Assembly (NCBI GenBank): GCA_030629865.1
Contig: DAOVOC010000056.1
Coordinates: forward strand, 1-5,864
From: a bacterium
Lineage (GTDB): Bacteria > Babelota > Babeliae > Babelales > GCA-2401785
Length of the DNA: 5,864 bases
Direction: 5' to 3'
Part shown: piece by piece, positions 1 through 5,596 of the stretch
How positions within the stretch are numbered: position 1 is the stretch's first letter
Layout of the letters: each line of letters starts with the position of its first letter
Made by a program: the position numbers and the translations under genes
The notes under the pieces: model-generated
Told to the model about the DNA's origin: nothing
The model's database searches: none
What the model saw: only the letters and a program-made list of their open reading frames with translations

Positions 1-1
1 A

Positions 2-367
2 GCTCCAGAGCCAGAAACTCTTGATATGAAATGTCCAAAGTGTGGAAAAGAACTAGTTAAGAAAATGGGTAGATTTGGTGAATTTATCGCATGTCCCGGC
101 TATCCTGACTGCAAATATATCCATTCAGAAACTTTGAAAATGAAGTGTCCAGAAGATGGTGGTATGGTCAAAAAACGTAACTGGAAAAAGGGCGTAATTT
201 GGGGATGCGAAAATTATCCAAAATGTAAATTTGCGATTTTTGGGGATGTTGTTGAAACGCCATGTCCAAAGTGTAAAAAGCCTTACCTTATGATTTCAAA
301 ATCTAAAGATGGCACCAAATATGTATGCCAGGATAAAGAGTGCGGCTATTCAGTTGCAGCTAAGTAG
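2..367 (+). CDS. topA: DNA topoisomerase I, C-terminal zinc-ribbon end (5' partial)
   Basis: Type IA topoisomerases relax negatively supercoiled DNA in the cytoplasm. The C-terminal zinc ribbons help bind single-stranded DNA. The frame is open to the left edge, so the ATG at position 26 is an internal Met and only the last 121 residues are present. Three successive ribbon-like units are visible. Unit 1 has CPKC then CPGYPDC (Cys11, 14, 31, 37 of the partial protein). Unit 2 has a lone Cys in CPEDGG (Cys49) then WGCENYPKC (Cys69, 75). Unit 3 has CPKC then CQDKEC (Cys88, 91, 109, 114). The GRFGEF-x-CPGYPDCKY and GCxNYPKCKF patterns are hallmark TopA C-terminal repeats. The odd point is that unit 2 has Asp-Gly where a second Cys is usual, so it may not bind zinc. 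The gene ends in TAG and converges on the minus-strand barrel gene 42 nt away. The family call is firm; the catalytic domain is outside the window. Confidence 0.93.
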   Translation, partial: APEPETLDMKCPKCGKELVKKMGRFGEFIACPGYPDCKYIHSETLKMKCPEDGGMVKKRNWKKGVIWGCENYPKCKFAIFGDVVETPCPKCKKPYLMISKSKDGTKYVCQDKECGYSVAAK

Positions 368-379
368 CATAGTTAATTA

Positions 380-409
380 TCTCGGATAGAAAGTCTGAGA
401 GCTTCTTTC
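380..409 (+). terminator. Possible weak terminator of topA
   Basis: A 7-bp stem (380-386 with 394-400, one G-T pair, 7-nt loop) sits 12 nt after the topA stop. It is followed by a pyrimidine-rich GCTTCTTTCC stretch rather than a clean T-run. It lies in the only gap between the two convergent genes, where termination is expected. The stem is weak and lacks a proper U-tract, so this is tentative. Confidence 0.3.
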
Positions 410-1906
410 CTAAAACGTTATTCCTGCTCGTAGCCAAAAAGAAATTTCTTTTAGGGCCGAGTTCTCGCGAATAGCGAAGTCGGCAAATCCTCCGATACCT
501 GCAAACACTGGGTATTTTGTTGAGCTTGATTGATAATCGATTGCAGCAAATACTCGGTGGGTAAGTTGCCATGGTGTTGCGGCTGAATCTGCGACCAAAT
601 TTTCTTTGTTAATGGTTCGTTGTGCTTGTGGAGCGTTGTTGCCGTCAACTGCTAGTGAAAATGCATCCAAAGTAGTGAAATCGTCAGTTGTGTCATATTC
701 ATAAAGTGCTATTGCGTAAGTGTCGTCATTCCACGATGGAATTTCTACTTTTTCTTTAAATCGTGCATAAACAGAATATCCAATAGCTATAGAGTATGTT
801 TTTCTCATAATATTAATTCCTAAAACTCCTTCGAAAAGAGCTCCTGGTGTTATGTCATATTCTCTCGTTGTAATGTTGGCAAGTGGGAATACGCCTTTTT
901 CGCCAATTTGACCGCCAAGTGATTGGACCGGCCAAGCTGAATATTCGCCAGTGGCGTTATGGTAAAGCAGTGTGCGAATTTCGCTTCCTTTAAAGAAGTA
1001 GCGGTATTCCAAATCTGTAAAAACATTAGTTTGCCAAGAATATTTTCTGTAGAGACGAGCGTGTCCAGAAAGTTCTGCTCCTATAGAAACGTGTTTCCCG
1101 TTAGTTAAAAGTGGTTCAAACCAAAACTCGCCTTCTGGTTTTTTATTTATTGGCAGAGTTCCAATTATTCCGAATCTAACTAGATGGTTTTCTTTTTTGA
1201 CGATAAGCGAAGAAATTGACCATTCAGCGTCAGAAAATCCCATTTTGGATTGGTACGTTGCTGGAGCTTTAAGCTTTTCGAGAGGCTCTTGTTTGTTATC
1301 AGTACTAAGGTTTTTTATGTTGCCAGAAAGGAAATCTAGCAGTGTTGCGGTTTTCCCCATGCCAGGCACTTCTCCTGCTTGAGTTATTCCTATACTTTCT
1401 GGATTTATTGATGTTTTTACCCTTACAAGAGGAATGCCAATTTTAAGTTGCAGATCACCAGATTCATCTAGGTCTGCGCACATATCGATGCGTGCCCCAT
1501 ATGTTTTTCGGTCTGGTCGAAGCAAGACTTTATCTTTTAACTCTATTGCAGTTCCTGTTTGGTCATGAATAAAGTCGCCAGAATTGCCCAAGGCTGTTTC
1601 ACTGTCACTATTGACTTCAATAAAGTCATCAAGAGCACCACTATTATCATTATACATGCCAAAATATTTGCCTATATCAGATTTATTGTATGACCACCGA
1701 TAAAACGGTGTGATATGCATTTTTAATTGAGGCTCTCCAGGCTTGCGATATCTACCGATATTAGCGGTGTCGAGTCGCATAAGGAGGCCACATCCTGGTG
1801 GTTGGGTCCTCAAAAAAGTTTTTTCTTTGATCGTTGCTGAAGACAGGTGTGATGATGTGCCAGTAAAGAGCAAACAGAGTAATATAGGTAGTTTTTTTGT
1901 GTTCAC
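410..1906 (-). CDS. Putative outer-membrane beta-barrel protein, secreted (498 aa, GTG start)
   Basis: I do not recognise a named family. The N-terminus is a typical Sec signal: Lys-Lys at 4-5, a hydrophobic core PILLCLLF, and a likely cleavage after SSA (residue 24). The remainder is rich in short alternating hydrophobic/aromatic stretches. Examples are FWFEPLL (261-267), VSIGAEL (273-279), VFTDLEYRYFF (295-305), FEGVLGIN (358-365) and YSIAIGYSVYARF (371-383). It ends in EISFWLRAGITF, and a C-terminal Phe after alternating hydrophobics is the usual barrel-assembly signal of outer-membrane proteins. A longer reading starts at an ATG at 1936. I prefer the GTG at 1906 because an AGGAG ribosome site lies 8 nt upstream (1915-1919), and because the signal peptide then starts properly with few residues before its lysines. 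The gene lies after the strong terminator at 1978-2019, so it is probably transcribed on its own. It ends in TAG. The barrel call comes from sequence pattern only; porin, adhesin or channel roles are all open. Confidence 0.72.
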   Translation of the reverse strand: MNTKKLPILLCLLFTGTSSHLSSATIKEKTFLRTQPPGCGLLMRLDTANIGRYRKPGEPQLKMHITPFYRWSYNKSDIGKYFGMYNDNSGALDDFIEVNSDSETALGNSGDFIHDQTGTAIELKDKVLLRPDRKTYGARIDMCADLDESGDLQLKIGIPLVRVKTSINPESIGITQAGEVPGMGKTATLLDFLSGNIKNLSTDNKQEPLEKLKAPATYQSKMGFSDAEWSISSLIVKKENHLVRFGIIGTLPINKKPEGEFWFEPLLTNGKHVSIGAELSGHARLYRKYSWQTNVFTDLEYRYFFKGSEIRTLLYHNATGEYSAWPVQSLGGQIGEKGVFPLANITTREYDITPGALFEGVLGINIMRKTYSIAIGYSVYARFKEKVEIPSWNDDTYAIALYEYDTTDDFTTLDAFSLAVDGNNAPQAQRTINKENLVADSAATPWQLTHRVFAAIDYQSSSTKYPVFAGIGGFADFAIRENSALKEISFWLRAGITF

Positions 1907-1914
1907 GTTTTGTT

Positions 1915-1919
1915 CTCCT
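1915..1919 (-). promoter_or_regulatory. Ribosome binding site deciding the GTG start of the barrel gene
   Basis: AGGAG on the minus strand, 8 nt before the GTG at 1906. It lies inside the longer reading that begins at the ATG at 1936, which has no purine-rich site in front of it. This is the main reason for the shorter 498-residue protein. Confidence 0.7.
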
Positions 1920-1946
1920 GAGCTTGAGCTAGGCATTTGTATTTAA

Positions 1947-1952
1947 AATATA
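1947..1952 (-). promoter_or_regulatory. Possible -10 box of the barrel gene
   Basis: TATATT on the minus strand (5 of 6 to TATAAT) would start a transcript near 1940, about 34 nt before the preferred GTG. No good -35 box is found at normal spacing (TTGCTT is only 10 nt away), so the site is weakly supported. Confidence 0.25.
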
Positions 1953-1977
1953 GTGGTGCTGCAAGCAATACAGTACT

Positions 1978-2019
1978 AAAAAAAAGAACCTGGAGCGAGG
2001 TTCTCTCGTTCCAGGTTCT
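1978..2019 (-). terminator. Strong rho-independent terminator of the two-gene operon
   Basis: A 15-bp stem (1985-1999 with 2005-2019, a single G-T pair) closes a 5-nt loop. On the minus strand it is followed directly by a run of seven T (1984-1978). It lies 27 nt after the TAG stop of the basic-tail protein at 2047. This is a textbook intrinsic terminator and separates the operon from the barrel gene downstream. Confidence 0.93.
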
Positions 2020-2046
2020 TCTCTCTTGAAAATTTTACTACCTATT

Positions 2047-3012
2047 CTATTCAGGCTCAGAAGCTGGTGATCTCGTTTGTCCAAGTCTGTCTGAGTTTTT
2101 GCTGCGGGAAAGTTGTGGACGCTTAGAGCTTTCTGGAGTCGCTGGAGCGTTTGTATCGCGTTTTGGCCTGAGGTTTATAGGTTCTGATGAAGCTGGTATT
2201 GGCTCAGGCTTTTGCAGTGTTGGTTTTTTCTTGCGAGGAAGACGTCTTTTGCCTGGTGCAGTTATTTTTTTGCGTTCAGTGGTTTTACGTGGAATGGTTT
2301 TATTACTTAAGGCTGTTTTTTTTCCGGCTCTTTTTTTGATTGGAGACCTTGGCTTTTGTGGTTTTGGTTTTATGCGCCTGAGTGTTTTTTTATGTTCTGT
2401 TAAGTGTGTGTTTGGGATTGTTGGTTTTGGTTTTTTCTTTTCAATTTTTTTAGGATTTGGTTTTTCTTCTTTTTTCACTTCTTCTTTAAGAATTTTTTCT
2501 TTAGTAGGGTCTTTGCCTTCAGATTCGTACGCCTGCCATAACCAAAGTCTTATACGTTTTTCTTGATCGTCATCAGGCCAAAGTCCTAATGATTTTTCTA
2601 ATATTTCTATGACATGTTTGCGATGTTGTTCTCCATCTTCGGTGCGAGATTGATTGTATGCTTTTTTTATAGTTGCAAAAACAGAGTTGCGTAGTTTTTG
2701 GCTGACTGGTAACACTTCGTGATCTAGGATGAGATAAAGATCAGAGAGTCCTACAAGGTATGTTTCTGGTTCGCTTAACTCTAAGTTGATATGTTTTAAA
2801 AATGTTGCACTTTCCATAAAAAGACTGTCGCGGATTCCACTTTTTGTTGATTCTTCATCTGCAGTAAGGGAGTCCAGTGCTTTTTGTCCGATGCTTTCTA
2901 TTGATGATACTGCTTCTTGCCAATTTTGATTATCACTTTTTAGACATACACCCATTAAAATAAAAAAAAGTGCGAATGCACACAGGACAACTACTTTGTG
3001 TTGCTTTGCCAT
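2047..3012 (-). CDS. Membrane-anchored protein with very basic Lys/Arg/Pro-rich tail (321 aa)
   Basis: No family recognised. Three parts can be seen. Residues 1-24 are a positively charged start and a hydrophobic stretch (VVVLCAFALFFILMGVC), either a signal anchor or signal peptide. Cys23 follows Leu-Met-Gly-Val, a poor lipobox because Val is at -1. Residues 27-165 are a mixed, probably helical domain ending in IRLWLWQAYESEG. Residues 167-321 look disordered and rich in Lys, Arg and Pro. In residues 184-265 I count 33 Lys/Arg against 3 acidic residues, with KPKP, KKKPKP, RIKPKPQKPR and PRKKK motifs. Such a tail could span the periplasm, as the Pro-Lys stretch of TonB does, or bind anionic polymers such as peptidoglycan, LPS or nucleic acid; these are guesses. 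The ATG is backed by AGGAG 8 nt upstream, and that site overlaps the stop of the upstream gene (11-nt gap), so the two are co-transcribed. Ends in TAG, then a strong terminator. Confidence 0.82.
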   Translation of the reverse strand: MAKQHKVVVLCAFALFFILMGVCLKSDNQNWQEAVSSIESIGQKALDSLTADEESTKSGIRDSLFMESATFLKHINLELSEPETYLVGLSDLYLILDHEVLPVSQKLRNSVFATIKKAYNQSRTEDGEQHRKHVIEILEKSLGLWPDDDQEKRIRLWLWQAYESEGKDPTKEKILKEEVKKEEKPNPKKIEKKKPKPTIPNTHLTEHKKTLRRIKPKPQKPRSPIKKRAGKKTALSNKTIPRKTTERKKITAPGKRRLPRKKKPTLQKPEPIPASSEPINLRPKRDTNAPATPESSKRPQLSRSKNSDRLGQTRSPASEPE

Positions 3013-3020
3013 ATTTCTGT

Positions 3021-3025
3021 CTCCT
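3021..3025 (-). promoter_or_regulatory. Ribosome binding site overlapping the upstream stop codon
   Basis: The minus-strand sequence TAGGAG contains both the TAG stop of the 375-residue protein (3026-3024) and the AGGAG of the next gene, 8 nt before its ATG at 3012. This arrangement suggests translational coupling of the two proteins. Confidence 0.75.
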
Positions 3026-4151
3026 AATCTGTTCCATATTCGGTTAGAGCTTCCTCGATGTTTTTTATCAGATCTCCTGTTTTCGTTTTATATTCTGATG
3101 AAAAATACTCTTTGACATACTGGTAAAGCTTTCGTGCGGCAACATATGCTTTAGTTTGTTGTAGTCCATGCCCAAGTTTGCTGATTTTTAAAGCACTTTT
3201 TACTCCATCACGTGTTGTAGTAGATGCATCAAGCGTTTTAAAGAACCGTTTTTCAGTTTTTTTACGCTGTGCATTATCGACATCTTTAAGAACATGTTTC
3301 ATGGCATCGAAATCGAATTTTAGATATTCAACTACTTTTAGATAAATGGTTATATTGAGAGAGTCTTTTGCTTTTTCTAAAAGATTTTCAAATTTTTCTA
3401 GTCGCTCTTTCATTTTTTCGTAGCTGCCTACATCAAAAGGTTTGTTATAAGAGACTATTTTTGTTGGCCAGTTGTAAATGTTTTGTTCATCCTTGCCAAG
3501 ATCGAGCCATTTGGGGCGGTTGTTGTTTTGTTCAAAGGCATATTCTGGTCCCGCGGATTTTAAATTTTCACATGTTTTTACATGCATTTCTTCAATATGA
3601 TCTTTATTACCAGCAAGCCAACCTTCTTTGTATGGAAACCTTACATAAGCCCATGCCGTTAGTTTGTATATGGATTTCCAATTTTTTTTTGTTTTCCAGC
3701 TCCAGCTTACCCGGCTATGTGCATCTGAAATCGCATCATATATTTTGTCGTATTCGTTTTCGGGCAATTTTGCGAGCCGGCTTGGAACTTCATCTCCTTT
3801 TTTTAAAAATGCTACAAAGGCATCCACGCCTTTGCGGAATTTTTCTTGATCGTTGTGTTTAAGAAGGATTTTGATTTGTTCAAGGTCGGTAATATCCCAA
3901 GGTTTTGGAGGTGGGATTGGCTTTGCAGGTTCAGATTCGGGTTTTTCTGATTCAATTGCTATCGATTTTGTTGCAGTGGTTGTTTCTGCTGCTATGGGTG
4001 CCGACTTGACTTCCAAGTTTGCCGTCGCAATACGTTTTTGAAGGCGAGGCCGTTTTCGTGCTGCAATTAGTGAAATGCAACCGGTTATGAGTAACAGTAT
4101 GAACCAGTATCCGAAAGCTTTCTTTGCCTGATTACAAGGCTGATTGGCCAT
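3024..4151 (-). CDS. Signal-anchored or lipoprotein-like alpha-helical protein of unknown function (375 aa)
   Basis: No family recognised. The reading frame is open back to an ATG at 4217, but that codon has no ribosome site. The ATG at 4151 has GGAG 8 nt upstream (4160-4163) and puts the hydrophobic segment near the start, so I use it. Residues 12-31 (AFGYWFILL to SLIAA) form one membrane segment. It contains ITGC with Cys25, which matches a lipobox, but the hydrophobic run continues after Cys25 and is followed by RKRPRLQKR, which is unusual for a lipoprotein. Residues 45-84 are an Ala/Glu/Pro linker ending in PIPPPKPW. Residues 85-375 look alpha-helical and globular, with many Trp, Tyr and Lys, a coiled-coil-like stretch around 243-263 and a helical repeat-like C-terminus (331-372). 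First gene of an operon with the basic-tail protein. Ends in TAG. Whether it faces the periplasm or the cytoplasm is uncertain. Confidence 0.8.
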   Translation of the reverse strand: MANQPCNQAKKAFGYWFILLLITGCISLIAARKRPRLQKRIATANLEVKSAPIAAETTTATKSIAIESEKPESEPAKPIPPPKPWDITDLEQIKILLKHNDQEKFRKGVDAFVAFLKKGDEVPSRLAKLPENEYDKIYDAISDAHSRVSWSWKTKKNWKSIYKLTAWAYVRFPYKEGWLAGNKDHIEEMHVKTCENLKSAGPEYAFEQNNNRPKWLDLGKDEQNIYNWPTKIVSYNKPFDVGSYEKMKERLEKFENLLEKAKDSLNITIYLKVVEYLKFDFDAMKHVLKDVDNAQRKKTEKRFFKTLDASTTTRDGVKSALKISKLGHGLQQTKAYVAARKLYQYVKEYFSSEYKTKTGDLIKNIEEALTEYGTD

Positions 4152-4159
4152 GTGCCTTT

Positions 4160-4163
4160 CTCC
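4160..4163 (-). promoter_or_regulatory. Ribosome binding site deciding the start at 4151
   Basis: GGAG on the minus strand, 8 nt before the ATG at 4151. The alternative ATG at 4217 is preceded by an A/C/T-rich stretch with no Shine-Dalgarno match, so the protein is taken as 375 rather than 397 residues. Confidence 0.6.
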
Positions 4164-4241
4164 ATCGGGCTTTGTTGCTTTTTCTAGATGCCAATCTTGT
4201 GTGTTATAAATATGCATTGTGTGTTTTGTGTATACGTTTAA

Positions 4242-4271
4242 ATTTTAGCAAATTACAAATAGAAATCGCAA
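4242..4271 (-). promoter_or_regulatory. Candidate sigma-70-type promoter of the two-gene operon
   Basis: On the minus strand TTGCGA (4271-4266) and TAAAAT (4247-4242) are 18 nt apart, matching the -35 and -10 consensus at 4 of 6 and 5 of 6. Transcription would start near 4235, giving a leader of about 85 nt before the ATG at 4151. An overlapping alternative, TTGTAA with TATACA, also 18 nt apart, lies slightly downstream. Confidence 0.45.
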
Positions 4272-4299
4272 TATACTGGGGAAACACATTGAATTGGAT

Positions 4300-4326
4300 G
4301 AGGGCACATAGGAATTTTGTGCCCTC
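4300..4326 (-). repeat. Perfect 9-bp inverted repeat, possible terminator without U-run
   Basis: Arms 4300-4308 (GAGGGCACA) and 4318-4326 (TGTGCCCTC) are perfectly complementary around a 9-nt loop. The repeat lies 19 nt after the TAA stop of the 247-residue membrane protein. Neither side carries a T-run, so it is not a standard intrinsic terminator. It may protect the 3' end of the mRNA, act in factor-dependent termination, or bind a protein. Confidence 0.6.
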
Positions 4327-4345
4327 GTGATCTTAATTGAATTAA

Positions 4346-5089
4346 TTATTCATCTGTTGATGACGATGCTTGGGCTGTGGATTCATCTGCAGCTGTTGAG
4401 TTTTTATTGACCTCGTCTTTTTTGCATCTAATGAAATACCCCGCTCCGATTGCTGTTGTTGCTGTTACAACGTTTCGGAATGCTCGTTTAAAACGAAGAA
4501 ATAGATCTGGTATTGATCGTATACGCTCTTTTTCGTCTTCAGCTGCTTCAGAAATTTCTTTGTCGCGGCTAGTGTTTAAGAAGGTCCAAATTGCGATGGT
4601 TGGGGTTGTCAGTAGGAGGAATTTGCCAAGATTTTCTTCTGAAATATGGGTTCCCCAAAATGAAAATAAAGTATGCCAGAGGAGCTGTTTAATTATATGT
4701 TTTTCGCTAACGCCCTTTTCTAGTAAATTTTTAAGAGTTTTGTCCAGTGCAAACGCCGCGCCGACGCCTACTAACATAGCCAACTTATCTTGTAATTCTG
4801 GTTGAATTGAGTTTTCCCAATTCCATGTTTCTTTATCGAAAATGTGAGAAAAGCGAAAGGCTTCTTGCAATGTTGGATTCCATAGATCTTTTACAACTGG
4901 TCGTGCGTATTTATTAAAAATTTCTGTTACTTCTTTATCCAATCTTTTCCAATCAATACTTTTAAGTTTTTTGAGTCCTTGTTTTGCAAAATTGTTTTCT
5001 TCTCCGTTTGAAATTATATGTTGTTCGGTAGCGATAAGAAAATTTGGAATAGATAATGTTAATAACAACAATAATGTAGACAACTTCAT
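4346..5089 (-). CDS. Small membrane protein with signal peptide, unknown function (247 aa)
   Basis: No family recognised. Residues 1-20 are a clear Sec signal (MK start, poly-Leu core, likely cleavage after FLIA). Residues 34-95 are a charged, helical, Trp/aromatic-containing region. Several hydrophobic segments follow: 103-116 (weak), 134-147 (KQLLWHTLFSFWGT), 154-172 (LGKFLLLTTPTIAIWTFLN) and 206-221 (NVVTATTAIGAGYFIR). A charged stretch at 174-205 (RDKEISEAAEDEKERIR onward) separates the last two. The tail from 222 is hydrophilic and Ser/Thr/Ala/Glu-rich. It is probably an inner-membrane protein with a few spans, though a soluble amphipathic helical protein is possible. The start is well supported, with AAGGAG (5095-5100) 5 nt before the ATG. 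It ends in TAA, and a perfect inverted repeat follows at 4300-4326, 195 nt before the next gene on the same strand, so it may be its own transcription unit. Confidence 0.82.
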   Translation of the reverse strand: MKLSTLLLLLTLSIPNFLIATEQHIISNGEENNFAKQGLKKLKSIDWKRLDKEVTEIFNKYARPVVKDLWNPTLQEAFRFSHIFDKETWNWENSIQPELQDKLAMLVGVGAAFALDKTLKNLLEKGVSEKHIIKQLLWHTLFSFWGTHISEENLGKFLLLTTPTIAIWTFLNTSRDKEISEAAEDEKERIRSIPDLFLRFKRAFRNVVTATTAIGAGYFIRCKKDEVNKNSTAADESTAQASSSTDE

Positions 5090-5187
5090 TTTTTCTCCTT
5101 AGAGACATTAAATGCTACTGCTTCAGAATGACAGTTTTGCTGTGTTGCATTTTTTTTACAACCAAAATTTATTTTTTGTGATTTTAA

Positions 5188-5196
5188 ATGATAACA
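5188..5196 (-). promoter_or_regulatory. Candidate extended -10 promoter for the 247-aa gene
   Basis: The minus strand reads TGTTATCAT, an extended -10 (TG-n-TATCAT, 5 of 6 to TATAAT). It would give a leader of about 90 nt before the ATG at 5089. There is no good -35 match 17 nt upstream, which extended -10 promoters tolerate. Confidence 0.35.
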
Positions 5197-5398
5197 TTGA
5201 AACAAAAATATTTCTGTTTGGCGTGTTCTGTTGTTTGGGTTCAGTCATGTAAGTAAAGCCTTGTGGTTTGTTTGTTTCTAAAAGGCCTGAAAAGTTCTTT
5301 TTTTAAACAATTTTTAGAAATTTCATTAGCTTGTTTGGGCGGGTTTTTTCTTGGTTGACTTTTCTGATTTTTCGACTGCTGGCGGCTATGCAAAAAAC

Positions 5399-5420
5399 CA
5401 TAAAAATACTTATTTTTATG
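5399..5420. repeat. AT-rich perfect inverted repeat (10-bp arms, 2-nt centre)
   Basis: CATAAAAATA (5399-5408) and TATTTTTATG (5411-5420) are exact reverse complements around CT. The repeat sits 2 nt upstream of a TTGACG box on the + strand. It could be an operator for a dimeric regulator or an UP-element-like stretch. A 2-nt loop is too tight for a full RNA hairpin, so a DNA-level role is more likely. Confidence 0.6.
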
Positions 5421-5422
5421 CC

Positions 5423-5452
5423 TTGACGAGAGGCGGTTTTCCTCGGTATTGT
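5423..5452 (+). promoter_or_regulatory. Candidate + strand promoter in the intergenic region
   Basis: TTGACG (5423-5428, 5 of 6) and TATTGT (5447-5452, 4 of 6) are 18 nt apart, directly after the AT-rich inverted repeat. The predicted start is near 5459. The transcript would reach either the terminator at 5590 or the reductase gene at 5736. Confidence 0.4.
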
Positions 5453-5458
5453 CACCTG

Positions 5459-5590
5459 TTGAATCGGCAATAAATTGTCGGGTGGGCGAGACTCCAAGGA
5501 GTTTGATTAAGCATTCATTCTTGTTGTTGTGACAGGTTTCGTGAACCGATCTCAGTTGCCGTGGTTGCATTTTGAATGCAGCCGTTTTTT
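5459..5590 (+). ncRNA. Possible structured small RNA or attenuator leader (about 130 nt)
   Basis: This stretch lies between a candidate promoter and a clear intrinsic terminator on the same strand. Protein-coding frames across it have no ribosome sites. Local pairings include CGGCAA (5465-5470) with TTGTCG (5475-5480, one G-T), ACTCC/GGAGT around 5491-5502, GGTT/AACC (5535-5538 with 5544-5547) and the terminator stem. CGGCAA can instead pair perfectly with TTGCCG at 5556-5561, just before the terminator. I looked for 5S rRNA, SRP RNA, tmRNA, RNase P RNA and cobalamin-riboswitch signatures and saw none. It could be an independent small RNA or the regulated leader of the reductase gene. Neither the transcript nor its start is proven. 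Confidence 0.3.
5563..5590 (+). terminator. Rho-independent terminator on the + strand
   Basis: An 8-bp stem (5563-5570 GGTTGCAT with 5576-5583 ATGCAGCC, one T-G pair) closes a 5-nt loop, followed by G and six T (5585-5590). No + strand protein gene lies upstream within the window's intergenic region. The terminator therefore implies a non-coding transcript or a premature stop in the reductase leader. Confidence 0.75.
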
Positions 5591-5596
5591 ATCTCT

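Noticed and set aside
1320..1390. GMGKT in the barrel protein (residues 182-186), resembling a nucleotide-binding P-loop
   Set aside because: The Walker A spacing fails: Glu stands where Gly/Ala is needed five residues before the Gly-Lys-Thr. The protein is secreted and beta-rich, so an ATPase is unlikely.
2099..2566. Long + strand frame opposite the basic-tail gene, rich in Phe/Gly/Leu
   Set aside because: It is the complement of the Lys/Pro-rich coding region, without a ribosome site. The minus-strand gene has a start, operon context and terminator.
5388..5504. A + strand frame from ATG 5388 interrupted by two TGA codons, which would extend if TGA were read as Trp
   Set aside because: The other genes are intact in the standard code with Trp encoded by TGG, and the frame has no good ribosome site.
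5241..5570. Minus-strand frame of 109 codons, Lys/Asn/Gln-rich
   Set aside because: The ATG has no ribosome site and lies inside the + strand terminator stem. Composition looks like translated AT-rich spacer, with no recognisable motif.
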